Shown piece after piece: positions 26,226 to 35,574 of a stretch of 64,000 nt of DNA; the first letter of the stretch is position 1, and every line of letters starts with the position of its first letter. Below the pieces are notes generated by a model. The model ran no database searches, was not told where the DNA came from, and saw only the letters and a list, made by a program, of their open reading frames with translations. The stretch is taken from positions 3,286,001-3,350,000 of the forward strand of contig NZ_CP139970.1 in NCBI RefSeq assembly GCF_034424545.1. Reading direction: 5' to 3'. The DNA comes from Trinickia caryophylli. Lineage in GTDB: Bacteria > Pseudomonadota > Gammaproteobacteria > Burkholderiales > Burkholderiaceae. The translations under genes and the position numbers were made by a program.

Positions 26226-27335
26226 ATGGCCTTGCTCATTCATCCGCGCGTCTTGGCGGCGCGCGTCGCACGCGCGGCGACGTCGCCCTACTACCGCTAT
26301 CGCTATGCGCCGGCGCTGCACGCCGTGCGCGTCGGACTCGCGATGCTCGCGTCGATTCTCGTCACGACGGGCATCGACATTCCCAACGGCATCTGGGCTT
26401 CGGTGACGGTCCTCACCGTCATCGGCGGTCTGCAGCATCACGGTAACATCCGCAAGCGCGCACTCGAGCGCGCGCTCGGGACGGTGCTGGGGGCGCTGGT
26501 GGGCCTGCTGTTGCTGTTCCAACTGCACGTCATCGGCTCGATGCCGCTTACGTTCGTACTGATGTCGATCGCGGCGGGTGTCTGCGGGTACTTTGCCATC
26601 GGGCGGGCAGGCTATGTGGCGCTGCTTACCGCGATCACGATCTGCATCGTTGCGGGCCATGGCGACAGCACGATCGATATGGGCCTCTGGCGGACTTTGA
26701 ATGTACTGATCGGTATCGTGCTGGCGTTGGCGTTCTCGTTTGCGCTACCGCTCTACGCCACTTATTCGTGGCGCTATCTGTTGGCGCGCAACCTGCGCGA
26801 CTGCGCGCAGCTCTATACGCGTATCGTCACCGGCGCGCCGATCGACGAGGGCGAGCAACTCGCCACCTTCGCGGCGCTCGGCCAACGGCTCGTGAAGCTG
26901 CGCGCGCTGATGCCCTCCGTCGCCAAGGAAATCGATCTGCCGCTCAAGGATCTCGAGTCGATCCAGCATTTGCATCGGTCCCTCCTCAGCGCGCTCGAGA
27001 TGATGTCGGCGGCCGCGCAGGCCGAGCCGCATGACGTGGTGTCGACGTTCGCCACGGGCAAGCGCGACGCGCATGTTCGCACGGCGCGGGCGACGCTGAT
27101 CGTCATGGCGCGCTCGCTGCGTTTCGGCTCGAACATCGGAGTATGGCGGCCGGCCGCGGAAGCCGCGGCGCCGGCCGGCGCAGTGCCCGCCGGCGCAGTG
27201 CCCGCGGTAGCGCCCTCGAGCGGGCCTCAGTGGGTGGCCCGGCGCTTCGCGGAGCAGGTCGACACATTGCGGATGCTGCTCGCCCAGACGGAGGCGTACT
27301 GGAATATCGAGCGCCGTCAGCCCGCTCGGCCGTAG
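26226..27335 (+). CDS. FUSC-family (aromatic acid exporter-like) membrane protein
   Basis: A protein of 369 residues. The N-terminal half has about six helices with FUSC features: ALHAVRVGLAMLASILVTTG, IPNGIWASVTVLTVIGGLQH, HGNIRKRALERALGTVLGAL. The C-terminal half is cytosolic and helical, ending in an Ala/Pro stretch with a doubled AGAVP and then a short helix. FUSC proteins resemble YccS/AaeB-type exporters. No membrane-fusion partner is adjacent, so the role is open. ATG at 26226 is chosen; a longer frame upstream has no support. Confidence 0.85.
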   Translation: MALLIHPRVLAARVARAATSPYYRYRYAPALHAVRVGLAMLASILVTTGIDIPNGIWASVTVLTVIGGLQHHGNIRKRALERALGTVLGALVGLLLLFQLHVIGSMPLTFVLMSIAAGVCGYFAIGRAGYVALLTAITICIVAGHGDSTIDMGLWRTLNVLIGIVLALAFSFALPLYATYSWRYLLARNLRDCAQLYTRIVTGAPIDEGEQLATFAALGQRLVKLRALMPSVAKEIDLPLKDLESIQHLHRSLLSALEMMSAAAQAEPHDVVSTFATGKRDAHVRTARATLIVMARSLRFGSNIGVWRPAAEAAAPAGAVPAGAVPAVAPSSGPQWVARRFAEQVDTLRMLLAQTEAYWNIERRQPARP

Positions 27336-27399
27336 CGCCGCTTCGGGCACCACCGCAGCCTTGGGTGCGTTGGTACCGACAACCGGCCTCATGCTTCGC

Positions 27400-27436
27400 G
27401 GTACCCGTGTCGGCGCGCTACGTCGGCACGGGTGCC
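27400..27436. terminator. Hairpin between convergent FUSC and transaldolase genes
   Basis: A 15-bp stem (27400-27414 with 27422-27436, three G-U-type pairs) encloses a 7-base loop. It lies after both convergent stop codons. There is no T-run, so termination, if any, is Rho-independent only in a weak sense; it may instead protect the mRNA ends. Confidence 0.5.
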
Positions 27437-27476
27437 CGGCGTCCTGCTCGCGCGGCGGCAGCTTCGCGCAACGGCG

Positions 27477-28430
27477 TCAGCGCAGCGCTTCCACCAGCTT
27501 TTCGAGCTTGAGGGCATCGGCCGCGAACGCGCGAATCCCCTCCGCGAGCTTTTCGGTTGCCATCGCGTCGTCGTTGAGCTGGAAGCGGAAAGCGGGCTCG
27601 TCCACGGCGATGCGCTCGATCGGCTCGTTCGCGAACGCCTCGGGCGACAGCTTGCGTTCGACCGGCTCGCTGCTGTCATGCAGCTTTTGCAGCAGATCGG
27701 GGCTGATGGTCAGCAGATCGCAGCCCGCGAGCTCGAGAATCTGGCTCGTGGTGCGGAAGCTCGCGCCCATCACTTCCGTCTTGTAGCCGAACTTCTTGTA
27801 GTAGCCGAAGATGCGCCGTACCGATTGCACGCCCGGGTCGTTGGCGCCACCCATCGTGGCTTCGTCCCAGTTGCTGCCCGCCTGCTTCTTGTACCAGTCG
27901 TAGATGCGGCCGACGAACGGCGAGATCAGCTTCGCGCCGGCCTCGGCGCAGGCCGCGGCCTGCACGGGCGCAAAAAGCAGCGTCATGTTGCAGTTCACGC
28001 CCTCTTTTTGCAGCACCTCGGCTGCCCGCACGCCTTCCCAGGTGGACGCGAGCTTGATCAGCACGCGCTCGCGGCCGATGCCGGCTGCCTCGTAGAGCTT
28101 GATGAGCTCATGCGCCTTGTCGATGGAGGCTTGGGCGTCGAACGAGAGCCGTGCGTCGACCTCGGTCGACACGCGTCCCGGAATGATCTTGAGGATTTCG
28201 CAGCCGAATGCGATCAGCAGGTGATCGATGATCGCGCTCACCGGCTTGCCCGCGTGCTCGCGCACGGTTTTTTCGAGCAGCGGCTTGTAGGCGTCCTTTT
28301 GCACGGCCTTGAGGATCAGCGAGGGGTTCGTGGTCGCGTCGCGCGGCTTGTACTGGGCAAGCTGCTGGAAGTCGCCCGTATCCGCGACGACGATCGTGTA
28401 TTGCTTCAGTTGATCAAGGGCATTGGTCAT
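27477..28430 (-). CDS. tal: Transaldolase
   Basis: A protein of 317 residues, standard for TalB-type transaldolase. [12 protein letters not shown] and [12 protein letters not shown] are the two family signatures, and the Schiff-base lysine is in [40 protein letters not shown] and [10 protein letters not shown] follow. It transfers a dihydroxyacetone unit between sugar phosphates in the non-oxidative pentose phosphate pathway, in the cytosol. The start ATG at 28430 gives [20 protein letters not shown], the conserved start. Confidence 0.97.
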   Translation of the reverse strand: MTNALDQLKQYTIVVADTGDFQQLAQYKPRDATTNPSLILKAVQKDAYKPLLEKTVREHAGKPVSAIIDHLLIAFGCEILKIIPGRVSTEVDARLSFDAQASIDKAHELIKLYEAAGIGRERVLIKLASTWEGVRAAEVLQKEGVNCNMTLLFAPVQAAACAEAGAKLISPFVGRIYDWYKKQAGSNWDEATMGGANDPGVQSVRRIFGYYKKFGYKTEVMGASFRTTSQILELAGCDLLTISPDLLQKLHDSSEPVERKLSPEAFANEPIERIAVDEPAFRFQLNDDAMATEKLAEGIRAFAADALKLEKLVEALR

Positions 28431-28587
28431 GGCAGGTGTCGGGCGCATGCCCGCGCGTAAGAGTCGGGGGAAGGTCGTACGGCAATTCGGGCCGGATGCC
28501 GCGACCGGCATGACGTTATTTTACCGATCCTCGCCGGGCGGGGTCGGGCCGCGCGGCGGGGGGCGCCATGCGCGGGCGGCCCGGGCG

Positions 28588-29811
28588 TCAAGCGCGCCGC
28601 GCGTGAAGGATGAGCTGGGTCGCAAGGCCGGCCACGAGCGCCCAGAATGCGGGGCCGATCGACAGCAGCGTGAGGCCGGAGGCCGCCACCATGAACGTGA
28701 CGAGCGCCGCTTCGCGCTCGCGCGGCTGGCTCATGGCATTCGTGAGGCCGCCCGCGATCGAGCCGAAGAGCGCGAGCGCCGCGATCGAGGCGATGAGGGC
28801 TTTCGGCAACGCGGCGAAGAGCGAGGAAATCGTCGCGCCGAATACGCCCGCGACCAGGTAGAAAAAACCGCACCAGAGCGCGGCCGTATAGCGCTTCGTC
28901 CGGTCTTCATGCGCTTCGGGGCCCGTACAGATGGCCGCCGTGATGGCGGCGAGCGTGACCCCGTGCGAGCCGAACGGCGCGAGCGCGAGCGAGGCCACGC
29001 CGGTAGTCGCGATCAGCGGCGCGGACGGCGGCGTGTAGCCATCCGCGCGCAGCACGGCCAGGCCGGGCATGTTCTGCGAGGCCATGGCCACGACGAACAG
29101 CGGTACGGCGATGCTGATCGCCGTGGCAAGCGAAAAGCGCGGCATCGTGAAGACGGGGTGTGCGATTGCCACGTGGAGATGGCTGAAATCGATGAGGCCG
29201 AGCGCGGCTGCGAGGCCGGTGCCGATCGCAAGCGTGGCCAGTATTGCGTAGCGCGGCAAGACGCGCTTGGCGATCAGGTAGGCAAAGAACATCGCGACGA
29301 CGAGCGCCGTCTGGTACTGCGCGGCATGAAAGATCTCGATGCCGATCTCGAAGAGGATGCCCGCGAGCAGTGCCGCGGCGATGCCGGCCGGCACGCGCTT
29401 CATCAATGCGTCGAACCAGCCCGTCGCACCGACGAGCGTGACGAGCGCGGCGCTCACCACATAAGCGCCGATGGCCTCGGCGTACGGCACGTGTGGCAGC
29501 GAAGCGATGAGCAGCGCGGCGCCGGGCGTCGAATAGGCGATCACCACCGGTATCCTGAAGCGCAGCGACAGCACGATCGTCGAAACGGCCATGCCGATCG
29601 ACAGCGCCCAGATCCAAGACGAGATCTGCGCATCGGACAGATGGGCGGCGCGGCCCGCCTGGAAAATGAGCACGAGCGAGCTGGCATAGCCCGTCATGGT
29701 GGCAACGAAGCCCGCGACGACGGCATGCGGCGAGGTATCGGCGAGCGGGCGCAGGAACGGATGGCGCGCGATGGGCGGCGAGACGAGCTCGGAGTGGGGC
29801 GGCGTATTCAT
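28588..29811 (-). CDS. benE: BenE-family benzoate/H+ symporter
   Basis: A protein of 407 residues from ATG 29811 with about 11-12 hydrophobic helices. Typical segments are VVAGFVATMTGYASSLVLIF, YSTPGAALLIASL, and FGSHGVTLAAITAAICTGPE plus MASQNMPGLAVLRADGY. BenE carries benzoate with protons into the cell. No benzoate degradation genes lie nearby, so another aromatic or organic acid is possible. It is followed on the same strand by transaldolase but with a 157-base gap. Confidence 0.9.
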   Translation of the reverse strand: MNTPPHSELVSPPIARHPFLRPLADTSPHAVVAGFVATMTGYASSLVLIFQAGRAAHLSDAQISSWIWALSIGMAVSTIVLSLRFRIPVVIAYSTPGAALLIASLPHVPYAEAIGAYVVSAALVTLVGATGWFDALMKRVPAGIAAALLAGILFEIGIEIFHAAQYQTALVVAMFFAYLIAKRVLPRYAILATLAIGTGLAAALGLIDFSHLHVAIAHPVFTMPRFSLATAISIAVPLFVVAMASQNMPGLAVLRADGYTPPSAPLIATTGVASLALAPFGSHGVTLAAITAAICTGPEAHEDRTKRYTAALWCGFFYLVAGVFGATISSLFAALPKALIASIAALALFGSIAGGLTNAMSQPREREAALVTFMVAASGLTLLSIGPAFWALVAGLATQLILHARRA

Positions 29812-29887
29812 GCGGAAGTAAAGAGGCGGCACACGTGGGCGCCGCGGCGATGCGGAAATGGCCGGCGCGGCCGCTGCATGAAGCGCC

Positions 29888-31063
29888 TCACTTGCTGAGC
29901 AGGCGCATGGCGCTTTCGAGTCCGGCGAGCGTCAGAGGATACATGCGATCGCCGAGCAACTGGCGAATGACCTGCACCGACTGCCGGTATTCCCACAGAC
30001 CCTGCGGCTCGGGATTGAGCCAGACGTGATGCGCGAACTGCTCGGCGAGCCGCCGCAGCCAGACGGCGCCGGCTTCCGGGTTGTTGTATTCGACGGAGCC
30101 GCCCGGCTGGAGGACTTCATAGGGGCTCATCGTGGCATCGCCGACGAAAATGAGCTTGTAATCGGGCGTGAACCGGCGCAGGACGTCCCAGGTCGGAATG
30201 CGCTCGACATGGCGCCGCCGGTTGTTTTTCCACAGAAAATCGTAGACGCAGTTGTGGAAGTAGTAGAACTCGAGGTGTTTGAACTCGGCGCGGGCCGCCG
30301 AAAAAAGCTCCTCCGTGCGCTTGATGTGGTCGTCCATCGAGCCGCCCACGTCGAGCAACATCAGAACCTTCACCGAGTTGTGGCGCTGCGGCACCATCTT
30401 GATGTCGAGCCAGCCTGCATTGGCCGCCGTGCTGTGGATCGTGTCGGGCAGATCGAGTTCTTCGGCGGCTCCCTCGCGCGCGAAGCGGCGCAACCGTCGC
30501 AGCGCAACCTTGATGTTGCGCGTGCCGATTTCGATCTGATCGTCGTAGTCGCGATAGCCGCGCGCCTCCCACACCTTGACCGCCGTGCGGTTGCCGGCCG
30601 ACTCCCCGCCGATGCGGATGCCTTCCGGGTTGTAGCCGCCGTTGCCGAACGGCGACGTGCCGCCCGTGCCGATCCACTTGTTGCCGCCTTCGTGGCGTTC
30701 CTTTTGCTCGTCGAAGAGCTGTTTGAGGCGCTCCATCAGTTTGTCGAGGCCGCCCATGGCTTCGACGGCCGCCTTCTGCTCGGGCGTGAGTTCGCGTTCG
30801 AGCCGCTTGCGCAGCCACTCGGGCGGAACATCGAGCGCCGCTTCGGCAAGCGTCTGCACCCCGCGGAAATAGGCGCCGAATGCCTGGTCGAACTTGTCGA
30901 AGTACCGCTCGTCCTTCACGAGCACGAGGCGCGCAAGATAGTAAAACTCGTCGAGCGATGGGGCGATCACGCGTGCGCGCAAGGCCTCGAGCAGCGTGAG
31001 ATACTCCTTCATCGACACGGGCAGCCGCGCCGCGCGCAAGGTATAGAAGAAGTCGATCAGCAT
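29888..31063 (-). CDS. VWA domain protein (CoxE-like), partner of a MoxR ATPase
   Basis: A protein of 391 residues. The first 150 are helical (MLIDFFYTLRAARLPVSMKE at the start); the second half is a von Willebrand A domain with the metal site LDVGGSMDDHIKRTEELFSA. The usual DxSxS reads DVGGS, which as far as I recall is normal in this CoxE-like group. FYYFHNCVYDFLWKNNRRR and DYKLIFVGDATMSPYEVL are further markers. Such proteins act with MoxR AAA ATPases in assembling or activating metalloenzymes or other complexes. The MoxR gene is directly upstream on the same strand. Confidence 0.9.
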   Translation of the reverse strand: MLIDFFYTLRAARLPVSMKEYLTLLEALRARVIAPSLDEFYYLARLVLVKDERYFDKFDQAFGAYFRGVQTLAEAALDVPPEWLRKRLERELTPEQKAAVEAMGGLDKLMERLKQLFDEQKERHEGGNKWIGTGGTSPFGNGGYNPEGIRIGGESAGNRTAVKVWEARGYRDYDDQIEIGTRNIKVALRRLRRFAREGAAEELDLPDTIHSTAANAGWLDIKMVPQRHNSVKVLMLLDVGGSMDDHIKRTEELFSAARAEFKHLEFYYFHNCVYDFLWKNNRRRHVERIPTWDVLRRFTPDYKLIFVGDATMSPYEVLQPGGSVEYNNPEAGAVWLRRLAEQFAHHVWLNPEPQGLWEYRQSVQVIRQLLGDRMYPLTLAGLESAMRLLSK

Positions 31064-31111
31064 GCCGGGTCTCGTTTTGTCTCGTTTTGTCTCGTGCGCC
31101 GATACGCTGCG

Positions 31112-31954
31112 CTATCGGTTGTGCCGGTTCATCTGGATGAGCCGTTCGAGCAGGTTCAAGTCCTGCTCGTTCTTGAGCAGCGCGCCGGCGAGCGGCGGCA
31201 CGACCTCCTTGTCGTCGGGCGAGCGCAGCGCGTCGGCGGGAATGTCCTCGGCGAGCAGCAGCTTGAGCCAGTCCAGCAGTTCGGACGTCGAAGGCTTTTT
31301 CTTGAGGCCCGATACGGCGCGCAATTCGAAGAAGCTCTGCAGCGCGGCACGCAGCAGGTCCTCGCGAATGCCGGGGTAATGCACCTCCACGATTTGCGTC
31401 ATCGTCGCCGGGTCGGGGAACTTGATGTAATGGAAGAAGCAGCGGCGCAAGAAGGCGTCGGGCAGCTCCTTTTCGTTGTTCGACGTGATGACGACGAGCG
31501 GACGGTGTTTCGCGCGCACGACTTCACGCGTCTCGTAGACGTGGAACTCCATGCGGTCGAGCTCGCGCAGCAGGTCGTTCGGAAACTCGATGTCGGCCTT
31601 GTCGATCTCGTCGATGAGCAGCACCGAGGGCACGTCCGATTCGAACGCCTGCCAGAGCACGCCCTTCACGATGTAGTTGGCGATGTCCGCCACGCGCGCG
31701 TCCCCGAGCTGGGAGTCGCGCAGGCGAGAGACGGCGTCGTACTCGTAGAGGCCCTGCTGCGCCTTCGTCGTCGATTTGATGTGCCACTGAAAGAGCGGCA
31801 TGCCGAGCGCCGCGGCCACTTCCTCGGCAAGCATTGTCTTGCCGGTGCCCGGCTCGCCCTTGATCAGTAGCGGCCGCGCGAGCGTCATTGCGGCATTGAC
31901 GGCGAGCTTCAGATCGTCGGTGGCGACGTACTGCGACGAACCTTCGAAACGCAT
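31112..31954 (-). CDS. MoxR-family AAA+ ATPase
   Basis: A protein of 280 residues starting MRFEGSSQYVATDDLKLAVN. Walker A is LLIKGEPGTGKTMLAEE, Walker B is VLLIDEIDKADIEFPND, sensor 1 is PLVVITSNNEKELPDAFLRR. MoxR ATPases act as chaperones with VWA proteins; here the VWA gene follows 48 bases downstream. The ATG at 31954 is chosen over the longer frame because homologous proteins start with this sequence and GAGAG lies upstream. Its client is not known from context. Confidence 0.92.
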   Translation of the reverse strand: MRFEGSSQYVATDDLKLAVNAAMTLARPLLIKGEPGTGKTMLAEEVAAALGMPLFQWHIKSTTKAQQGLYEYDAVSRLRDSQLGDARVADIANYIVKGVLWQAFESDVPSVLLIDEIDKADIEFPNDLLRELDRMEFHVYETREVVRAKHRPLVVITSNNEKELPDAFLRRCFFHYIKFPDPATMTQIVEVHYPGIREDLLRAALQSFFELRAVSGLKKKPSTSELLDWLKLLLAEDIPADALRSPDDKEVVPPLAGALLKNEQDLNLLERLIQMNRHNR

Positions 31955-32074
31955 GGCGGCGGGCTCTCTCGAAAAAAGCCAGTATAAGTCAGAAGCCGGG
32001 GCGGGCTGCGTCATGATGTCGCACGGCGCCCGGGCAGGGCCGTGGGGCGGCCTTTCTCGGGGTCATTGCCGATG

Positions 32075-32103
32075 TGGACCGCGGCTAACCGTCGCGGTAC
32101 AAT
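32075..32103 (+). promoter_or_regulatory. Sigma-70 promoter of the cytochrome c genes
   Basis: TGGACC (32075-32080), 17 bases, TACAAT (32098-32103). The -10 region lies in a 16-base word, CGGTACAATTGCCGCG, that also occurs exactly at the MocR promoter (7095-7110). Confidence 0.55.
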
Positions 32104-32221
32104 TGCCGCGTTTTTTTGGCCTGTTTGAGGCCAATCCCATAATGAAACGGCATCACGCGGTGCGTGCCGTTGCCCGCGGCGGATTGCGGGTGCTCGTTTC
32201 CCCTCAGCCAGGTTAGAAGCT

Positions 32222-32590
32222 ATGAACTCTTTCGTCGGCAAACACGTCGTGACCGCAGCGCTCGTCGCGCTTGCGGGGTTCGCGCTCTCCGCCGAGGCGG
32301 CCGATGTCGTCGGCAACCCGAAGGCAGCGCAGGGCAAGGTCGCGATGTGCATCGGCTGCCATGGCATTCCCGATTACCGCACGGCATACCCTGAGGTCTA
32401 CCAGGTGCCCAAGCTCGGCGGCCAGAACGCGCAGTACCTCGTGAACGCACTGCAGGGCTACAAGAAGGGCGATCGTCACTTCGCGACGATGCACGCGATC
32501 GCGCAGTCGCTGACCGACCAGGACATCGCCGACATCGCCGCCTACTACGCGGCTCAGAACGCGACGTCGCCGAACAATCCGCAAAGGTGA
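32222..32590 (+). CDS. c-type cytochrome, class I, periplasmic
   Basis: A protein of 122 residues. A signal peptide covers about 1-26 (VVTAALVALAGFALSAEA) and the mature part carries one heme site, CIGCH at 43-47, with a likely axial methionine in RHFATMHAIAQSL. The layout resembles small c4/c553-type cytochromes that pass electrons to terminal oxidases. A second such gene follows 62 bases downstream on the same strand. The redox partner cannot be named. Confidence 0.9.
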   Translation: MNSFVGKHVVTAALVALAGFALSAEAADVVGNPKAAQGKVAMCIGCHGIPDYRTAYPEVYQVPKLGGQNAQYLVNALQGYKKGDRHFATMHAIAQSLTDQDIADIAAYYAAQNATSPNNPQR

Positions 32591-32652
32591 CCGCCTTTCG
32601 GCGGCGCTTTGAGCTTATTCAGGCACTTTCATTTCGCGGGATAGGAGAATTC

Positions 32653-33036
32653 ATGAACAAGCCCGATCAGGCATTGCGGACGATCGTCATGGCCGCAGGG
32701 GCGGCAGTTGCCGTCTGCGCGCTTGCGCTTTCGAATCCGGCCGCGGCGGCCAGCGCCGACAACGGCAAGGCGCTCGTGGACAGCCACAACTGCGCGGCCT
32801 GCCACGGTGCCGGCCTGAACAAGCCTATTACGCCCGAGTATCCGAAGCTCGCGGGGCAGCACGCGAGCTACATCTACTGGGCGCTCAAGCAATATCAGAT
32901 GGGCAACGCGAACCCGAACCTGGGCCGCAACAACGCGATCATGCAGGCGCAGGTGCAGAGCCTGTCGCAAAGCGATATGAAGGATATTGCCGCATACGTC
33001 GAATCGCTCCAGGGCGATCTCGTCCAGAAGAAGTAA
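32653..33036 (+). CDS. c-type cytochrome, class I, periplasmic
   Basis: A protein of 127 residues with a signal peptide (VMAAGAAVAVCALALSNPAA) and one heme site, CAACH at 47-51. A likely axial methionine is in NNAIMQAQVQSLSQSDM. TAGGAGAATTC precedes the ATG. It is a paralogue of the preceding cytochrome (shared YPKLAGQ/VPKLGGQ, YLVNALQGYK/YIYWALKQYQ and DIADIAAY/DMKDIAAY regions), and the two probably derive from a tandem duplication or from halves of a c4-like diheme protein. Confidence 0.9.
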   Translation: MNKPDQALRTIVMAAGAAVAVCALALSNPAAAASADNGKALVDSHNCAACHGAGLNKPITPEYPKLAGQHASYIYWALKQYQMGNANPNLGRNNAIMQAQVQSLSQSDMKDIAAYVESLQGDLVQKK

Positions 33037-33172
33037 CGCTTCGCGCACGCGGGAAGGCCGGCGCTTCCCCGGTCCGGGCCGCGAGTTCACGCGGTTTGCA
33101 ACGCCCCGTCCCGCACGGGGCGTTTGTTTTTGCGGCGCGGCCGGGGCTGGGTGCTTCTTGTCCGGTTTGCGC

Positions 33173-33604
33173 TCAGTCGCGCGATGCGCGGCGTTCGATG
33201 CGGGCGAGGTAAGCGTCGGTGTCGGGCGGGGTATTGCTGCGCTGAGCTTCCCAGATGGTCTCGCCGAGGCACTCCATGATCGCGTGCTGTGCGTCGTGCG
33301 TGGAGCCGAGCCGTCCGACGAGGCGCTCGTGCGCCGCACGTATGCCGGGCGGCTGGTCGATCGACAATTGCTCGCTGATGGCGAGATGCATCGACAGATG
33401 CAGGAACGGGTTCGTTCGGCCGCTCTCGGGTGCGTAGTCGGCCGTTGCCGACGATTCGTCGGCGAGCTCGGCGTGGTATTCCGGATGCTCGACGATCCAG
33501 TCGGCCGCGATCGCCTCGAGCGGTGTCAGGATCTCGCCCGCGCGCTGCTTGCGCCAGGTGTCGGTGAAAAAGCGTCGGACTTCGTCTCGGCTCGGATTGA
33601 ACAT
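33173..33604 (-). CDS. DUF1841 family protein
   Basis: A protein of 143 residues: MFNPSRDEVRRFFTDTWRKQ, TPLEAIAADWIVEHPEYHAE, NPFLHLSMHLAISEQLSIDQ, and HDAQHAIMECLGETIWEAQR. This is the DUF1841 pattern, found in beta- and gammaproteobacteria, of unknown function. His and Glu residues in HLSMHLAISEQ and HAIMECLGE suggest metal binding, unproven. It is convergent with the cytochrome genes. Confidence 0.92.
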   Translation of the reverse strand: MFNPSRDEVRRFFTDTWRKQRAGEILTPLEAIAADWIVEHPEYHAELADESSATADYAPESGRTNPFLHLSMHLAISEQLSIDQPPGIRAAHERLVGRLGSTHDAQHAIMECLGETIWEAQRSNTPPDTDAYLARIERRASRD

Positions 33605-33887
33605 CGTATTTTAAGGGGGGACGGCGCACGCGCCACTCGCGCTGGACGGCGGACCGGTGGCAACCTCGAAGCGTGCGCGATTCGATTCGGTCAATCCGTC
33701 ATTCTACGCCGCGGCGCCATCGCAGCCACGGTACGCGCACAATACGCGCGCAAGACCGCACGACAGGCCGCACGACAGGCCGCCCCCGGGGACCGGAGCA
33801 CGGGGCGCCGGAGCCGTCGTAGAATCGCGGATCGCATCGAGCGCACGCACTGCAGCGCTTTCCGAAAGCCGCTTTCTCCGACCTATC
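33605..33887. other. Gap with short direct repeats between DUF1841 and the EamA gene
   Basis: No gene seen in 283 bases. The 12-base unit CCGCACGACAGG occurs twice in tandem at 33756-33779. The region should hold divergent promoters for both neighbours, but no convincing consensus box was found. Confidence 0.6.
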
Positions 33888-34820
33888 ATGACGCCTGCTC
33901 GAGTCAGCCCACGCTCCACCGCGCTTTCGGGCGCGTTGTTCGTCGCCCTCTCCGCCGCAGCCTTCGGCGCGATGGCCATCTTCGGGCGCTACGCTTATGC
34001 GGGCGGTGCCGACGTGCTCGGTCTGCTTACGCTGCGATTCGGAATCGGCGGCGCCGTGCTCGCCTGCGTGGCGCAGCGGCGCGGCGTCCAGTGGCCGCGC
34101 GGGCGCACGCTCGCCGGTATTGCCGCCATGGGCGCGCTCGGATACGTGGGGCAGTCGCTGAGTTACTTCATCGCGCTACAGCATGCTCAGGCGAGTCTCG
34201 TCGCGCTGCTGCTCTACCTCTATCCCGCGTTCGTGACGCTGCTCGCCGCCGTCTGGCTGCACGAGCCGCTCACACGCGTAAAGTGCGCCGCGCTCGTGCT
34301 GTGTCTTGCCGGCTCGGCGCTGATGGTCGGCGGCGGGCAGGGGGAGCCGCTCGGCATCGCGCTGGGGTTGGCGGCCGCCGTCATCTATTCGCTTTATATC
34401 GTGCTCGGCACGCGCATCACGCGCGGCGTCGACCCGCTCGCCACCACGGCGGTCGTCTGCCTGGCGGCCGCGCTCGTATTCCTCGCCCTTTCGCTCGCGC
34501 GGACCGCCGCGGGCACGCCGCCTCAATGGCCGGCGACGCTCGCGGGGTGGCTTGCCGTGGCGGCGATCGCGCTCGTCTCCACCGTCGTGGCGATGCTCGC
34601 GTTTTTTGCGGGCCTTGCACGCCTCGGCGCGGCGCGCACGTCGATGCTGTCCACGCTCGAGCCCGTCGTTACGGTGCTGCTCGCCTGGCTGCTGCTGGGT
34701 GAGCGGTTCGGGCTGCTGCAATGGCTCGGCGGTGCCGCGGTGATAGGCGCCGTGCTGTGGCTCGTGCGGGCCGGCAGTGGAGCGCCCGACGAGGCCGTTA
34801 CGCTCGAAGCCAATCAGTAA
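33888..34820 (+). CDS. EamA/DMT-family transporter
   Basis: A protein of 310 residues with ten hydrophobic helices in two repeats: ALFVALSAAAFGAMAIFGRY, FIALQHAQASLVALLLYLYP (first repeat end), and ALGLAAAVIYSLYIVLGTRI, SMLSTLEPVVTVLLAWLLLG (second). It belongs to the drug/metabolite transporter group that exports small molecules. It is only distantly similar to the EamA protein at 5.3-6.2 kb. The substrate is unknown. Confidence 0.9.
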   Translation: MTPARVSPRSTALSGALFVALSAAAFGAMAIFGRYAYAGGADVLGLLTLRFGIGGAVLACVAQRRGVQWPRGRTLAGIAAMGALGYVGQSLSYFIALQHAQASLVALLLYLYPAFVTLLAAVWLHEPLTRVKCAALVLCLAGSALMVGGGQGEPLGIALGLAAAVIYSLYIVLGTRITRGVDPLATTAVVCLAAALVFLALSLARTAAGTPPQWPATLAGWLAVAAIALVSTVVAMLAFFAGLARLGAARTSMLSTLEPVVTVLLAWLLLGERFGLLQWLGGAAVIGAVLWLVRAGSGAPDEAVTLEANQ

Positions 34821-34920
34821 CGGGCCGCGCCCGCGGTGGCCGGCACAGCCGCTATCGGCCTGCTCGCCGCCACCGGTGTGCCGGCGAAGCGAACGTATGC
34901 CGGGCGCGGCGCGCACCCTG

Positions 34921-35565
34921 TCAGAGTTCCGGCGGCGGCGTCTTGGGCTTGTATTCGCAAACCGGCTCGATGACGCAGTGCCAGCACTCTGGCCGGCGGG
35001 CCTTGCAGACATAGCGCCCGTGCAGAATCAGCCAATGGTGGGCGTCATGCCTGAATTCGGGCGGCGTGAACTTCTCGAGCGCGGCTTCCACGGCGCGCAC
35101 GTCCTTGCCCGGCGCGAGGCCGGTGCGGTTGGCGACGCGAAAAATATGCGTATCGACAGCAATCGTCGGTTGGCCGAATGCCGTGTTGAGCACGACGTTT
35201 GCCGTTTTGCGCCCCACGCCGGGCAGGCTTTCGAGCGCCTCGCGATCGGCCGGCACGTCGCCGCCGTGACGTTCGAGCAGCAGTCGACAGGTGGCGATCA
35301 CGTTCTTGGCCTTCGTGCGGTAAAGCCCGATCGTCTTGATGTACTGCGCGAGCCCTTCCTCGCCGAGGTCGATGAGCTTCGCCGGTGTATTCGCCACCGG
35401 ATACAGCTTGCGCGTGGCCTTGTTGACCGACACGTCGGTCGCCTGGGCCGACAGCATCACCGCGATCAGCAATTCGAATGGCGTGGTGTATTCGAGTTCG
35501 GTTTTGGGGTGAGGGTTGAGGCTTTGCAGGGCCTCGTAGATGGCACGTCGTTTGGCGGCGTTCAT
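34921..35565 (-). CDS. nth: Endonuclease III
   Basis: A protein of 214 residues. The helix-hairpin-helix with catalytic lysine is LPGVGRKTANVVLNTAFGQP, the catalytic aspartate is in VDTHIFRVANRTG, and the [4Fe-4S] cluster is held by C-x6-C-x2-C-x5-C near the C-terminus (CKARRPECWHCVIEPVC). It removes oxidised pyrimidines from DNA and cuts the abasic site. It starts nine bases after the stop of the RnfB-like gene, forming an operon. Confidence 0.97.
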   Translation of the reverse strand: MNAAKRRAIYEALQSLNPHPKTELEYTTPFELLIAVMLSAQATDVSVNKATRKLYPVANTPAKLIDLGEEGLAQYIKTIGLYRTKAKNVIATCRLLLERHGGDVPADREALESLPGVGRKTANVVLNTAFGQPTIAVDTHIFRVANRTGLAPGKDVRAVEAALEKFTPPEFRHDAHHWLILHGRYVCKARRPECWHCVIEPVCEYKPKTPPPEL

Positions 35566-35574
35566 GCGGCTCGG

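Noticed and set aside
27400..27436. Hairpin between FUSC and transaldolase genes considered as a classic intrinsic terminator
   Set aside because: No T-run on either strand; kept as a lower-confidence terminator-like hairpin only.
29888..31063. VWA metal site reads DVGGS instead of DxSxS, as if broken
   Set aside because: To my knowledge this form is usual in the CoxE-like group paired with MoxR ATPases, so it is not taken as a defect.
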